64,000 nucleotides of DNA from Colius striatus (GCF_028858725.1 NC_084767.1:21343895-21407894), one strand, 5' to 3'. Shown: positions 48,001-59,336, numbered from the stretch's first letter. The notes: generated by a model not told the origin, from the letters alone. Program-made: numbers and translations.

Positions 48001-51000
48001 GGAAGACTTGAGGAGGAGCTTTAAAAATCATAGAATCATGGAATTATTTGGTTGGAAAAGACCTGGTACAACCACTGACCTCGCACTGCCAAGTCCACCA
48101 CTAAACCACATCCCTCAGCACCTCAGCTACACAGCTTTGCAATAGCTCCAGGGATTGGTGATTCCAGGACCTTCTCGGGCAGCCTGTGCCATTGTAACAA
48201 CTCTCTTCCTAATCTCTAACCTAAACCTCCCCTGGAGAAACTTCAGTCCATTTCCTCTTGTCCTATCACTCATTACTTGGGAGCGGAGATTGACCCCTAC
48301 CTCACTGTAACCTCCTGTCAGGGAGTTGCAGAGAGTGATAAAGTCCTGAAAATACCCAAGAAAACACATTAAAGGATTTTTAATTCATAAATTAGCATTT
48401 TTGTTGTAACTCTGTTGGGTGCCACCTATTTTGAATCATTTGATCACAGCAAAGTGCACAAACATCTAGTGATGAAGGCTTCATTATATGTTCCCTCCTT
48501 GTTGGTGAATTTGCCTTTTTTAAATGTTCTCTAAAAATGGAACAAGAAAAGAGAGGCAGACTTTTCTTACCACAGTGGATGTTGCAAAAGTATCCTTAGC
48601 AGGTGCCACAGGTGTCAATGGAGTTTTAGCATGAGTTGTTGTAAAATGCTCTGCAGAAATAGTGCCCAAGCCCACCACACCCCATGCTGGCTCTGGGCAG
48701 GCAGTGGCTTGTGGGGTGTTGAGGAGCCCAGTCTGATCTGCAAAGCAAAGATGAGAAAGCCTGTTTTGGTCTGCAGGAATGTGTATTCATGTGACCTATT
48801 TGTCTGTTCTCTCCCAAAGGTGGAGGGAGGCAGTGGCAGCTCGAAGGAAGCTGAAACGTCAAATGAGGGCGTTTCCAGCTGCTCCCTGCTGTGCAGATCC
48901 CAAAAACCAACTGAAGGCCCTGTCCCCCAGTGCTGAGTGGCCTATAGCCATGGAGAACTTGTGCAAGAGAATTGTAAACCTGGGGAACGGAGGAAAGCTG
49001 GGCATTTCTTGCACAAGGTAACCAGACTTAGTTGCAGTGGCTGGCAGTCGTGATTTTTGGAAGGTAATTTAACAAAGCAACTCCCTCTGAACATTAATTG
49101 TGGACATCAGTGGTTTCACAAAATTGTTCTAAAGCGTCCCCCAAAAAGACTCTGCACAAAGGCTAAGTGCAGAAGAATTACAAAAGACTGGAAACCTAAA
49201 GAAACCCTTCTTCTGTTAACAGCAGCTTTCTAAAAGTGTCTGTACTACTCAGGTCTTAGTATTTCTTAAGTTTGGTCAAGGTACCTGCTCTATACCCAAA
49301 ATTACAACCAAGAATCTTTTGTTTTCAGGTTAAATTGGCAGAGAAAAAGAACAGTGCATGAAATGAAAGTTCAGCACTTCTACCAGCAATTGTTGAGGTA
49401 TGTTGGTCCTTGATCCTTGTTTTCCTTCTAAGCAAATGTAACAAATGCCAGAGATCATACCTGGCAAATCGTACCTGGGTGTCCACTTGCAGCCTTGCTT
49501 CTGGAAGGGTTTTTTAAACATGAGGAACTGGAAGATAAATCCATGAAGTGTCAGACCACCTGATCCCAGTGCACTGAGTGTAAATTTAAGGATCTGTTGG
49601 TTTTAATTAGTTGATTTTTGTACCTGGGTGGGATGGTGCCTGGGATGGGGTATAGGGAGAGAAGAGTAAATGAGCTGTTACCAACCTAGTTTGTGGCATG
49701 AAGGGACTGATCTAAGTGTTTTACTTGATGCAGGAGGTCTGCCTTCTCATGGCTTCTCAGACTCTCCTGTGCCAGGGAATTTGTTGGAGCAGGCCATTGA
49801 AGCAGTGTGGAAAGGAAGCAGTACAGGCCTCAAAGCAAGACTCATCTAACAGACCTAGCAGCTGCAGTTCTTGAAGGCATCTGGACTGGGGTGACTGGTC
49901 TAGTGGTTGATAGGGCTAGGACAGAGGCTGGACTTGATGATCTTAAAGGTCTCTTCCAGCTGAAACAATTCTATGAAATGGATGGGCAACAGGTCTAAAA
50001 AATGGGCTCTGATTTAGTTGGTTTGGACTGTAGCTACTTACAGTGTTGTAACTTGTTCAAAGCAAGAAAAGTGTTCCCCAGGTGGGAATGAGCGCTAGGA
50101 CATGAGTCTCTTCACCAACTTCTTTCTCTCTTTAAGTGATTTAGCTTGGACCCCCCTGGATCTCATTGCACTAATCACTGAACACATTCCAGTTCAACAA
50201 GAACAGGTTTTTTGGAAGGCGCTGTTGGTTTTGCCAAATGATGATGAATATGCAGAGGATGATCCCAACAAGTAGGTGAAAGTTGATTGTTGGCTCCCTT
50301 TCTTCAAGCAGAAGAAAACTAGCAGTATACAGTCTTTGATTCACGTTTTTTTTTTCTGTACTATGTCAAACTTCCAGTTTGTTTTTTTTTCTCTAGAGCA
50401 CTCTAAAGAATACAGCTGTAACTGGCTGCAGTACTCTGTTATCTTCTCCTGATACATTTCATTGAATTCCTTTTGCTCCTACTGAAAACAGAAAACCTTG
50501 AGATAGTAGCATTGTGGATAACGTCAGGACCTTTAATGGCTATATAGCAAAATCTTCGCAATGTGAAAGCTGGGGTTATGCTAGATGGTGGTTATTAGAA
50601 GTTTTGCTGCTAAAACCATGAAACAACTTTTTTTTAGAAACAAAATTCCCTAAAGCCACTCTTTCTTGTTTGCAGGGTACTGGTGGATTGGTTGAAAGCT
50701 AAATTTATGGGAGACAAAAGCTGGAAGAAAAACTCTCTTCATACAGAAGGCAGAATTCAAACTCTCACGTTATTTAACTCTGCTGGCATGCAAGGCAGCA
50801 GAAGCATTAAAATCAGTGTGTGTGTCAAGGTGAGTGAGAACAGTGTTATGATACTGCACAGGCCATAAAAGCAGAGAGTGTGCTTTTTCGAGTGGATGTT
50901 GTGCAGAGGCTTTTCACACTGTCCAGTCTGATCGAGGGAGATGATACTGGGAGGGATGGGGTGGTTAAATAGGTCTGAAAAATAGGTAAGATTTTTTTTT

Positions 51001-54000
51001 TCCTCGTTTCTAGTCACCTGAGTAAATGCCTGCCTAAATGCAGTCAAACCTTAGTCATCTTGATTAATTCTTGATGCCAAATCAGGTGCAAAAATGCTCT
51101 TTTGTGCTGTGTTGGACACATCTCAGTCCTAAGACAGGAGCTATTAGACATGCAGAGCTCTTGGCAGTGAACGACAAAGCTGAATGCAATTGAGAGGCAA
51201 CTGCAGGTTTCGGTGTCAGAATAGCTTTGTTTGGCTTTACCCACATTACTGTTGTTATCTCTGTGACTTGTGTAGGTGGCACACGGTGCACTCTCTGACT
51301 CTGAGCTTGACAAGGCTGAGACACAAAAGGACTTGCTTGGAACCAGTGGCCTCATTCTCCTCCTGCCCCCTCGAGTTAGGAGTGACAGTGTTGCAGAAGA
51401 TGATGTTTACTGGCTTTCAGCTTTGCTGCAGCTCAAACAATTGCTTCAGGCCAAACCTTTCCACCCGATAGTTCCTCTGGTGGTTCTAGTCCCTGGTCAG
51501 GAAGAAGAGGCCACTGAGAAAGAGGTAGAAGAAGGTAGGTAATTACTTCTGTGCTGTGGCAGACTCATGTGAATGTTTGGGGCTGCCCTGGGTGAACACG
51601 TGGCAGCAGGTGCAACGCAGCATCTGGTGAAAGCAGAGACTGGGGAGTACATTCTTCTCAGAGCTTGGCTAGAGATCCCAAGGCTTTAAGAACTGATCAA
51701 TGTGAAAGAAAGAAACTTGCTTTTGATTTTTCCTTTGCACACAGTCTTTGATCCTGGGAGTTTGTGGGCAAGGGTGGAGGAGAAGAGCTGTGCTATGAAC
51801 AAATGCTGAGTGTGAGACTGGGTCAGAGTAGGAAACACCCGCTTGTTCTTTCTCTGTGTACATGGTGGGTTTTCTTATTTTTAAGGTTTGATGCTGCAGG
51901 ACTTGATTTCAGCCCAGCTCATCTCCACCTACACCATTGTTGAGCTCTCAGGTTCTATCAATGACTTACAAGGCACCAGAAAGGTAAGGGCTGCAACTCA
52001 CATGAAGTGATACTTGACTGGTTCATCATGAACCTCTCCATTTCTAGTGCTGTATAAGGGATGGTTATGTTCTCTGCAGCTTAAATTGCAACTGAGTCAT
52101 GTGTAATGAGATGTTTTTTCTCTGATGTTTCTGCAATGTAGTTTTTGTTCAAGAATCTCTCTTACCATGTTATTCACACAACTGAACTGGCTGGAGTTGA
52201 TTCAACATCACTCAGAGCTATTCTGAAAGTGATGTGCTGCTTTTCCATTATCTGTGACTGGTTTGTTTTAACTGATGAGGAATTAGTGGGATTTGCTGTG
52301 TAAAAGATCATTTCATCTATCATACTACACTGAGTTCTGTGGGTTATGTAAATCCATCCATGTCCATCCTACTGTGCTGACTTGCCATATGACAGATGAG
52401 GGGTAGTAGTGGGGAAACCTTCATACCCCTAAGCTCCCAGCCCTAGGATGCAAAGGATCCTTTCGTCGCTCCTCTGGTTACTGTGAGATTACCCAGTGCT
52501 ATTCCATCTTGGTGGACAGGACTGAGGGATGCTTCTGTCCTCTTGCACGTATGAAGGATTGTACAGATCTCTCTGCCTCCAGACACGCCGGTGTCTCCCC
52601 TTGTCCTTCAGGTTAGGTTGCTCTGTGCTTGGCAGTAGTGGCCTGGAGATGGCTCAAAACTCACAGTGGAAAATGATGCTTATAAGCCTACAATAGTTTT
52701 GTATGTGTGAGTCACAGTTGGGGTAGGGATTTGGATAGGTGGGAGAGGGCAATGGCCAAGAGCAACCAAAGGGAGTCAAACCCAAAGCAGCTCCAGCGCT
52801 ATATTCCCTTCTTGGGGTGTCTGAAGAAGGTGAGAATAAGACAAACCTGGCACGATGCTCCTTTTGAAACCCTCACCGCTTGGATCTCTTTGCAGTTCAA
52901 GGACTGCCAGGACTAGATATGGCTTCTCTGGATATAGTCATCCTGAGCCTGTCCAATTTCTCCCAGATAAGTTTTTGGCATCCCCTGTGTCCTGCAGCAG
53001 GGAGTTCCACTGCACGACCGCACCTGGTGTGAAAGCCTCTCTGCCTGCTGCTGAGCCTGCTGCCTATGAATTTTCAGTTGTGACTAGTTGGAGAATTACT
53101 GTTGCAAATATTGGGATGACAAGAGTTGATGTGTTCCTGTTTTGTTGTATAGCATCTCGAATAGTGTCATGTCAAACTTGGGGTTGCAGGATTGAGCCTT
53201 TCGTGTCCTGATGGCTGCAGAGCGATTTCCAACCACCCATGTTTTGTGTGTTGTAGATCTCTGCAGCTGTGGGCTGGCTGGTTTCCCAGTGCCCTGACTC
53301 CCTCGAGCTCTGCAGTCAGACCCTTCGGGAGTATGTCGAGGATGGGATTGATGGTGAATTTGGCAAACGCTTCTACCGTGACTGGAAGGAGAGGCGTTCA
53401 GCTGGCCTGCCGTCCCAGGAGCCTGGGGCCATTATAGAGCTGTACAACACTGTGCTGCAGTTTCTTTCAGATGTGGCATCCTCAGAGCACCTTTGTGACT
53501 TGTCTTGGCCTGTTACAGAGTTTTCAGAGCCTGGGGGTAACAAACTGTTGCCCCACCTGCAGTGGAACACGCCTGATCACCTGGCCTGGCTGAAAAAGGC
53601 GGTGCTGTCCTTCCAGATCCCGTACCTCGATCTGCCTCCCTTAGGTGGTACGTGTCCCATGCCGCGGTGTCCTCTGGGCTGCACGTCACTCGCTCAGACG
53701 TGCCTGTGTGGTGTCGGGCTGCCAGTCCAGCCTGTAAGGTGTCTGCTTTGGTCCTGGCAGAAATTCTTGCAGTTCACTTTCTTGGGTTTTTTTCCCGCAG
53801 CTCCTTGGCGTCCTGTTTGCCGCATGATTTGCCAGTATGTGTCTCAGATTGCTAGTTCTTCCCACACTCAACCACTGATCCAGTCTCAAGTGGAGAATTT
53901 GCTGAGCAAAACTTACCAGAAGTGGAAAAACAATACATCTGGGAACTCTGATGAAGATGGACCTTCTGTTGATGAGATCCCTTGGGATGACCTCCTGGCA

Positions 54001-57000
54001 GTCTGCATTGATCATAAACTGAGAGACTGGAAACCACCCAAGCTGCCTATTGCTCCAGGTACTGCATGCCCTTCTGGGACATGGGTGATGCTTCTGGCAT
54101 GCATGTGTTCAATGGTGCCTTTATGTGTGTCAGGGAGGGAGCTGCAGTCCTGGTGTTCTTTACTGCACATATGTCTTGTCTTTAGGGTGTGTGTTTAGTG
54201 TTGATTATGATTTAACTCAAGCTTGTGATTAAGAATTCCAACTCTGCGTGGTTGGAGCTTTTAGTCTCTTCTCCTGACAGGAGAGTGTTTACATCCAACC
54301 CAAGGCCAAGCACTGGTCAGATAGCACAGGTAGCCAGGACAGCTGAGATGGATGGCAGGCTGCTGCCCTTAATGAGCACTTTACTGGATTAATGAGGTTT
54401 GTCTTGGCTTCTGTTTGCTTTCGGTTTCAAGCATGTAGGGCTTTTTTGGCACCCTGTTTGTCTTAGCTAAAGGGAGCCTTTTTTAATGAAACAGCTGTTT
54501 AACCCACTGAACTTCTATGCACTAGGATTTTTAAAATGAAGATACAGTAGCATTTTGTAGCCTTTCCTGGCAATCTGGTATGTGGTGAACAAGAAATCAG
54601 TTCAAGAGAGCTCCTTTTTACATGCAGATTGCGACTTAAAGCTGCTTGAAGGCAAACTTGTCTTCAAATTGGCTTTTCAGTACTGAGCTTTCCTTCTAAA
54701 GGGGAAAATCCTTTCCAGTACTAAACATCAGGTTTGGGTTTCTTCACAGAAGCAGTAAGTGAAGATGGTGAGATTCGTGTGTACTTCTTCAAGGAGCATC
54801 TAAAGAACTTCACTCTCCCTTTTTCCTGGGAGCAAGCCAGGCTGCGCACGCAGGAGGAGATCCGGCGAGACCAGGAGAGGTGAGGTGGCCCTGGCACTGT
54901 CTGTGAGAGCAGCAGGCAGCTGTCTGCTGTGCCATCAGCATCTCTTGCTCAGCCCCAGGGAGGCTGATCGGGACCTCTGTGAACGTGCAGCACTGTTGCC
55001 GTGCTGAAAACCAGCATGTAGCATCCCCCAGGATGTAAATGCCCTTGAAATGATGCACAAGATAGTGTGCATCATCCCCTTGAAATGATGAAACCAGGTG
55101 GTGAGTAGACTTCATTCCTGTAGTTACCCAAATCTCAAAGAGATTGATTGCTTGAGAGGTGCTTGAAGTGTTAACAATGCAGAAGTTAACTTCTGCCAGA
55201 ACAAACGCTGCTGATGCTTTGGAGTTGGACTGGTGCTCTAGGTACACAAAGCACAGAGAAAAACCACTGTGAGGCTGGGAAAGAGCCTCAGGATGGATTC
55301 TGAATGTGCCCCTCCCCCTGCTTCCCTTGCATTCACCTTCACTTGTAGCCTGACCCGACAGATGAATTAGATGATTTGCAGATTTACACTTTGACAATTA
55401 ATGCTAATTTTGACAGCATTTTGAGTTCAAAAGAAAGCTTTGTCCCCAGCTTGTAGGAAGATGTCAGGAAAGTCCTGTTGCTAAGAGAAAATGTTAGAGG
55501 CTGAGGAGGGAAGGTGCCTTTGAGCTGTGTGGCATTAAAAGATTGGAGATCTCAGGAGTCCTTCTTCCTTCCTTGGCCTTGTTCAAAGTTAAGCCAGTCT
55601 CTCCTCCCTCCTGAAAGCTTAGCTGTTAACCCTGCTGCATAGCAGGAGATGTTGGGTTGGTGCCTTTCCCTGGAGTGCATCCCAACCCCTGTCAGATCAG
55701 TTCTTCCCAAACTGCCCCCACAGCTTGTGGGATGTCAGACCATGGTACAAGGGAATTGCAGCTTCAGAGGAGCAATTCTCACTCCCTGTTATTTCCAAAC
55801 TTCAAGCTAGGAGGGAAGAAAATCTGCATGCTCCTACCAGTTCCTGTGCTTTTGTTTGATTTTGGTTTGCTTTCTTTTTTTCCTCCTCACTCAGGACAAG
55901 GGTAAAATCTCCCAACTCTTCTAAGAAAACCTACAACATGTCCATGTTGCCACGTCCATATGGCTCTGGCCTCAGCACGCTCTCGGGTCCAGAGAAGAGC
56001 ATTCCCAGTGCGGATGAATTCACAGACATGGCCTTGGCCCAGGAGTTACTCCCAGAACGTCTGTTGATGCAGTTGCAACTGGAGAAAATAGAAAGCAGGA
56101 GGTAAGTTCCCAGAGCAGGGTTCTTCCTCTGCAGCCCTGGCCCAGGGTTGTAAACAGTTTCTAACATGTAGGTAACAGGAAGCTGGAGCCCAGCAGCACT
56201 GGGGAGCGGCCTCAGCCATCATGTTCCAGCTCATTTTGAGTGCACTTTCAATGCAGTTACCTGCTGCCTCCTGCTTGTAGTACATGAACAGCCTGGGGTG
56301 GCATAAATACCTGGACCTTTTGAGGAATGACTGTGGTCTAAACACAGCAGCCAGATTACAGTGGTGCAGTGCGTACAGTCATCTGCGTCCTGTAGTATCA
56401 CTAATGTCTGTACACTCCACTTTGGGTTTCAGTTTGGTGCCTGTGGTGATGCCAATCACAAAGCTGAAGAAATAAAGGTTTTTAGGGCTACAAAGACGAT
56501 GAGGGGACTTGGAGCATCTCTTTGATGAGGAAAGGCTGTGAGACATGAGGCTGGAGAAGAGAAGGCTGAGAGGACACCATATCAATACTTACAAATACCT
56601 AAAGAGCATGTGTCAAGAGGATGGGGCCAGGATGTGGTGGCCAGTGGCAGGACAAGGGGTAACGGGCACAAGCTGGAACACAGGAAGTGCTACTTCCTTG
56701 TTGTTCAGGTGAGGCAGCCCTGGCACAGGCTGCCCAGAGAGGTTGTGGAGTCTCCTCTGGAGGTTTCCAAACCTGCCTGGATATGTTCCTGTGCCCCCTG
56801 TTCATGGGGATCTTGCTTTAGCAGGGGGTTGGGCTGGATGATCTCTAGAGGTCCCTCCCAGCCCCACAATTCTGGGAGGTTGGCCCAAAGGTTTCTTGTC
56901 TCTTCTAACTTCCCTAACAGTCTGCAACTTGTGTAGCTCCTTTTGGTACCACAACCCTCTCTGGTGGGTTTTTGCCATAGACCACTTGGAAATGACCATG

Positions 57001-57685
57001 AATGTCAGCTCTATCTTGCATACACTTCTGAAACTAGAACTCTGGATTAACCCACTGGTTACAAGAGCACACCCAGGCTGTGCTCTGACCTGTGCTCTTG
57101 ATCCTTTTGTCCAGGTTTGAAGAACAGTTACAGCAATGTCTAGCTGAGGACATTGAGCCCCTCGGTGATTATGTAGGTCTTCCTCTTTACCTCCCCCAGT
57201 CTCTGGTCTCCACTCCATCCGTCACCTGTCCATTGATGAAGAGTTCCACGACATCTGCTCAGGAGGTGAGGAAGGGGAGTACTGGGAATGAGCTGCAGCT
57301 CTGAAGGAGCTCTTTCACCTGGGGAGTCATTGTTGTGGACTGAAGGGAGGCTGGGGACAGACATAGCAGAATGTGCTTGTTTTGCCTTACCCCCTTGGGA
57401 GTGGGAGTGCTGGCTTCCGTTGGTGTTCTCAAAAGTGGGAGGGACAGCCAGTGACAGTTGCTAAGTTTGTTGTTGGTACATGGTAATGCTCCTTTCTCAG
57501 TCTTATCTCTTTTTCCTTCTGCCCAGGCTGAGACTCAAGAAGAGTGCAAACCTTTGGCAGAGGAGCAGAGACCCACGCTGTCAGACAGACTGAAACACTT
57601 GCAGTGGCTTCTCAGAGCAAACAAGGAGGGTGAAGCTGCCTCCGAGCTTCATCTGTCTGCACTGGTGGACATGGTGGATATCTGA
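32278..57685 (+). CDS. MCM3AP: MCM3AP (GANP), TREX-2 mRNA-export scaffold (complete, 28 exons)
   Basis: Twenty-eight coding exons, all introns GT-AG with matching phases, total 5517 nt, or 1838 residues; human has 1980. GANP is the SAC3-type scaffold of TREX-2 (with PCID2, DSS1, ENY2 and centrin), which couples transcription to export through nuclear pores; its C-terminal part was described as an MCM3 acetylase. Order seen: FG-containing N-terminus (1-266), RRM-like domain (~285-365), SAC3/GANP domain (~485-800), proline-rich linker (~875-935), charged helical ENY2-binding region (~940-1100), MCM3AP region to MVDI-stop. The ATG at 32278 (GCGGCCATGA) starts MNAGGPF, comparable to human MNPTNPF. 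Exon coordinates are in the block entries below. The shortfall against human is mostly in the N-terminus. No defect seen. Confidence 0.97.
33177..35616 (+). other. MCM3AP: MCM3AP exons 2-4: RRM-like domain and linker
   Basis: Exons 33177-33397, 34015-34093 and 35469-35616. Exon 2 opens the RRM-like fold ([20 protein letters not shown], then MAIIHFFDH); exon 3 closes it ([15 protein letters not shown]). Exon 4 is a hydrophilic linker with QHSPLRKP, matching human QHSPLGKA. Intron 3 (34094-35468) has no recognised repeat. Confidence 0.94.
35617..36937 (+). other. MCM3AP: MCM3AP intron 4
   Basis: A 1.32-kb GT-AG intron with one inverted CR1 3' fragment (35955-36235) and otherwise no recognised feature. 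Confidence 0.88.
35955..36235 (-). mobile_element. CR1 LINE 3' end in MCM3AP intron 4
   Basis: An inverted CR1 tail of about 0.28 kb. It starts AGAATCGTAGAACCC and passes CAGCACCTCAGCTACACAGC and CAACTTGAGGCCATTTTTTC. It belongs to the same CR1 subtype as the copies at 42064 and 48025 by shared wording. Confidence 0.88.
40480..41312 (+). mobile_element. CR1 LINE 3' fragment (~0.83 kb) in MCM3AP intron 9
   Basis: A forward CR1 copy. The frame near 40600-40720 reads [20 protein letters not shown] and [13 protein letters not shown]. It continues through GGACAGGACAAGGGGTAACA and GCACAGGCTGCCCAGGGAGG to the tail (GGTTGGGCTGGATGATGTCT, ending GGGATTCTATGAA). It is 5'-truncated and dead, in the sense orientation of MCM3AP. 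Confidence 0.93.
41611..42919 (+). other. MCM3AP: MCM3AP intron 10
   Basis: A 1.31-kb GT-AG intron containing one CR1 tail (42064-42250). The remainder has no recognised feature. Confidence 0.88.
42064..42250 (-). mobile_element. CR1 LINE 3' end in MCM3AP intron 10
   Basis: An inverted CR1 3' tail of about 0.19 kb, starting AGAATCATAGTAATTTC and passing GAGTCCAACCACTGACCTCA and GGGCAACCTATGCCAGTGTG. It breaks off near GTGAAGAAAGAG. Confidence 0.85.
43853..47471 (+). other. MCM3AP: MCM3AP exons 12-16: proline-rich linker and helical ENY2-binding region
   Basis: Exons 43853-44043, 44987-45087, 45979-46110, 46721-46834 and 47319-47471. Exon 12 is a low-complexity Pro/Leu/Gln linker, the least conserved part against human. 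Exon 13 restarts similarity at [14 protein letters not shown] (human DLAQVVDELIQEAL). Exons 14-15 are highly charged and probably a long helix ([35 protein letters not shown]). In human this region binds two ENY2 molecules. Exon 16 matches human strongly ([17 protein letters not shown]). Confidence 0.93.
47472..48819 (+). other. MCM3AP: MCM3AP intron 16
   Basis: A 1.35-kb GT-AG intron with one CR1 fragment (48025-48350); nothing else recognised. Confidence 0.88.
48025..48350 (-). mobile_element. CR1 LINE 3' end in MCM3AP intron 16
   Basis: An inverted CR1 3' fragment of about 0.33 kb. It starts AATCATAGAATCATGGAATT and runs through CAGCACCTCAGCTACACAGC, CGGGCAGCCTGTGCCATTGT and CTCTTGTCCTATCACTCATT. 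Confidence 0.9.
48820..51983 (+). other. MCM3AP: MCM3AP exons 17-22
   Basis: Exons 48820-49017, 49329-49397, 50137-50271, 50676-50829, 51276-51534 and 51886-51983. They encode residues about 1104-1408. Human-like text includes [62 protein letters not shown] and a run of leucines before PPR. Exons 17, 19 and 22 use AAG acceptors. Introns are 311-1000 bp; only intron 18 shows a repeat. Confidence 0.95.
49780..49980 (+). mobile_element. Worn CR1-like 3' end in MCM3AP intron 18
   Basis: A forward fragment. The tail wording GGCTGGACTTGATGATCTTA, then AGGTCTCTTCCAGCTGAA and AATTCTATGAAATG matches the CR1 3' terminus, though upstream sequence (CTCATCTAACAGACCTAGCA) fits a different, older CR1 subtype. 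The left edge is uncertain. Confidence 0.65.
51984..53256 (+). other. MCM3AP: MCM3AP intron 22
   Basis: A 1.27-kb GT-AG intron. A stretch at about 52900-53060 has repeat-like wording (GCAGCAGGGAGTTCCACTGC) that I cannot assign to a family. Nothing else recognised. Confidence 0.85.
54059..54749 (+). other. MCM3AP: MCM3AP intron 24
   Basis: A 691-bp GT-AG intron with no recognised repeat. Confidence 0.88.
54880..55894 (+). other. MCM3AP: MCM3AP intron 25
   Basis: A 1.0-kb GT-AG intron. A direct duplication of the short phrase CCCTTGAAATGATG is seen at about 55030 and 55078. A long minus-strand frame at 54810-55397 has no family likeness and is rejected. Confidence 0.85.
56490..56885 (+). mobile_element. 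CR1 LINE 3' fragment in MCM3AP intron 26
   Basis: A forward CR1 copy of about 0.4 kb. It runs from GGGACTTGGAGCATCTCTTT through GAGAAGAGAAGGCTGAGAGG and GCACAGGCTGCCCAGAGAGG to GGTTGGGCTGGATGATCTCT and a tail in ACAATTCTGGGAGG. 5'-truncated. Confidence 0.92.
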
Positions 57686-58422
57686 GCAGGGCTGAGATAC
57701 CCATGCAGGCCAAGAGGCCTTGGAAAGACCTCTGGGTCCACGAGATTGACAAAGGAGCCTGTCGGGCACATTCCAGAAGATGCAGGTCTCTCAGGAGGAG
57801 GACAGAGTAGACGTGGGATCTGGTCTCTTCTTGTGTACTGTGCCTTGTGGTGTCCCTTTGACTTGCTGGTCAGCTCTGACTGCTTGGAGACTCCCTCCTG
57901 TGCTGCTTCCCAGGCATGGAGACGAGCCAGATGCTTTTCTTGGAAGGCCTTGAACTGATGCTTAGTTGTGATTGTTCTTTCTGCCAGCTGTCAGTGTGGG
58001 TAAACATTACTTCACCAGGAGAAAACTGTAAGGGAGTAGGGGCCCTGGGGAGCAATTTGTTTTCATAGACAAAACCCCAGTACTGCTGTCCCAGCTCTGC
58101 TTGCCTGCTTCCTGCAGGACTGCCTTCAGCGGGGCTTGAAGTGGCTGGTTTGTTGCTGGGAAGGTCAGTGCTGCTGTTCTCAGTAGGGTGACACTTGGCC
58201 CTGTGTTGTACCTGATGCTGCTCAGTGCAAATCCAGAAGGCGTTGTGTGCTGCTGTGCTCAAGTTTTATTGTATTGAATATTTGCAGCATTAAAACCAGG
58301 TAGGTTGCTTATTGTAGAGATCAGTCATCATGCTAGAAAGAAGGTTATGTTCTTCAGGGAACTGCAGTGGAGAAAGGGTTTTGCATCTCTGGAAGAGCAG
58401 ATTACCTGCAGTCTCCTGTTTA

Positions 58423-58428
58423 AATAAA
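58423..58428 (+). terminator. MCM3AP: Candidate poly(A) signal of MCM3AP (proximal)
   Basis: Canonical AATAAA, followed about 15-35 bp on by a TTTTGTTTTTAGTTTT downstream element, making it the stronger of the two candidates. Confidence 0.65.
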
Positions 58429-58934
58429 CTGTGCTTTTGGAAGTCGAAGACCTTTTGTTTTTAGTTTTAATGTGGCTTCACACTCAGTGGTATGGAGATG
58501 TCTGTGATTATTCCTGTACAAGGTGTCTTATTATTTTATGCAGTATTTTCAGGTGGAAACTTCTGCTGATGGAATAGCAATTACTGCAGCGTTGAGGCGG
58601 ATGGTTCTCCCTGCCCAAGACCATTTGTATGACTGGCTTCTCCTCTCTTTGAAATTCTCAGTAACCTGAAAGTGTCAATGGCCTTCAAAAAAAAAAAATT
58701 TTATAGTGGTAGGGAAGGGTTAATAGCATTTGTATATTTCTTTCAAACCTAGAAGTGCAAGAACAGCTTGCCCCAGAGGATTTGAGGCTATGGACCTTAG
58801 TGCTACTGCCGTCACCTGCTGCCGCTCCGCATGCTGTGCAGTGTTTTCACTTGCCCTGGAATTCAGCTGTGTAACCCCCAAAGTGTTTGTGGAGGTGGCT
58901 CACCCTTTCCATGTAAATGTGTTTTGTACCTAAT

Positions 58935-58940
58935 AATAAA
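58935..58940 (+). terminator. MCM3AP: Candidate poly(A) signal of MCM3AP (distal)
   Basis: Canonical AATAAA preceded by TAAT, with GTGGCTGGAAGTGTG downstream; alternative end for the MCM3AP transcript. Confidence 0.4.
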
Positions 58941-59109
58941 ATTTTTAGTGGCTGGAAGTGTGCCATCAGCCTCTCTGGGGCCCCAAGCTCCAGCTGCAGG
59001 GAGCTGAATGTAAGGGCTCGATGTAGGGGCAGGGGCTGGTCCTGCCTAGGCCCAGGACCTCAAGCCTTGGGCGCGAGATCGGGGGCGGGTAGGAGGGCAG
59101 CAAAAGCCC

Positions 59110-59191
59110 CGACGAGGGTGGGATTCGAACCCACGCGCGCAGAGCGCAATGGATTAGCAGTCCATCGCCTTCACCACTCGGCCACCTCGTC
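59110..59191 (-). tRNA. tRNA-Ser (anticodon GCT), copy 1
   Basis: An 82-nt class II tRNA read on the minus strand. Acceptor stem GACGAGG pairs with CCTCGTC; anticodon loop CTGCTAA gives GCT, decoding AGC/AGU; a long variable arm follows; the T arm contains GGGTTCGAATCCC, the B box. The pol III terminator T run is at 59105-59102. The gene is identical base for base to the opposite-strand copy at 60138-60219. Confidence 0.98.
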
Positions 59192-59263
59192 CGCCTCTTG
59201 CCCTGCCCCCCGCCCGCCGTGCTGCGGGGCCGCCGCGGGCCGGGGCCGCCGCTTGTTGTCGTC

Positions 59264-59336
59264 GCCCTCTTAGCGCAGCAGGCAGCGCGTCAGTCTCATA
59301 ATCTGAAGGTCCTGAGTTCGAGCCTCAGAGAGGGCA
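59264..59336 (+). tRNA. tRNA-Met elongator (anticodon CAT), copy 1
   Basis: A 73-nt tRNA. The acceptor stem GCCCTCT/AGAGGGC is fully paired; anticodon loop CTCATAA gives CAT; T loop GTTCGAG. It matches the elongator form (GCGCAG..GGCAGCGCGTCAG), not initiator. The terminator TTTTT at 59341-59345 follows directly. It lies 72 bp from tRNA-Ser-GCT copy 1 and is transcribed away from it. Confidence 0.98.

Larger units (their letters stand above)
53257..57685 (+). other. MCM3AP: MCM3AP exons 23-28: C-terminal MCM3AP region
   Basis: Exons 53257-53644, 53801-54058, 54750-54879, 55895-56101, 57115-57265 and 57527-57685 (stop TGA). They encode residues about 1409-1838, matching the human MCM3-associated, proposed acetyltransferase part. 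Text includes [59 protein letters not shown] and the terminal [15 protein letters not shown], nearly identical to the human end. Intron 23 is only 156 bp. Exon 26 is the least conserved piece. A CR1 lies in intron 26. Confidence 0.95.
57686..58940 (+). other. MCM3AP: MCM3AP 3' UTR (extent uncertain)
   Basis: There is no further coding exon after the stop. AATAAA at 58423-58428 gives a 3' UTR of about 0.76 kb, followed by TTTTGGAAG and T-rich sequence. A second signal at 58935-58940 (TAATAATAAA) would give 1.27 kb. A weak A-run lies near 58687-58697. No repeats recognised. Confidence 0.6.

Noticed and set aside
54810-55397. Minus-strand frame of 195 codons
   Set aside because: Antisense to MCM3AP exon 25 and its intron; no family likeness, and the exon in the other strand is clearly real.
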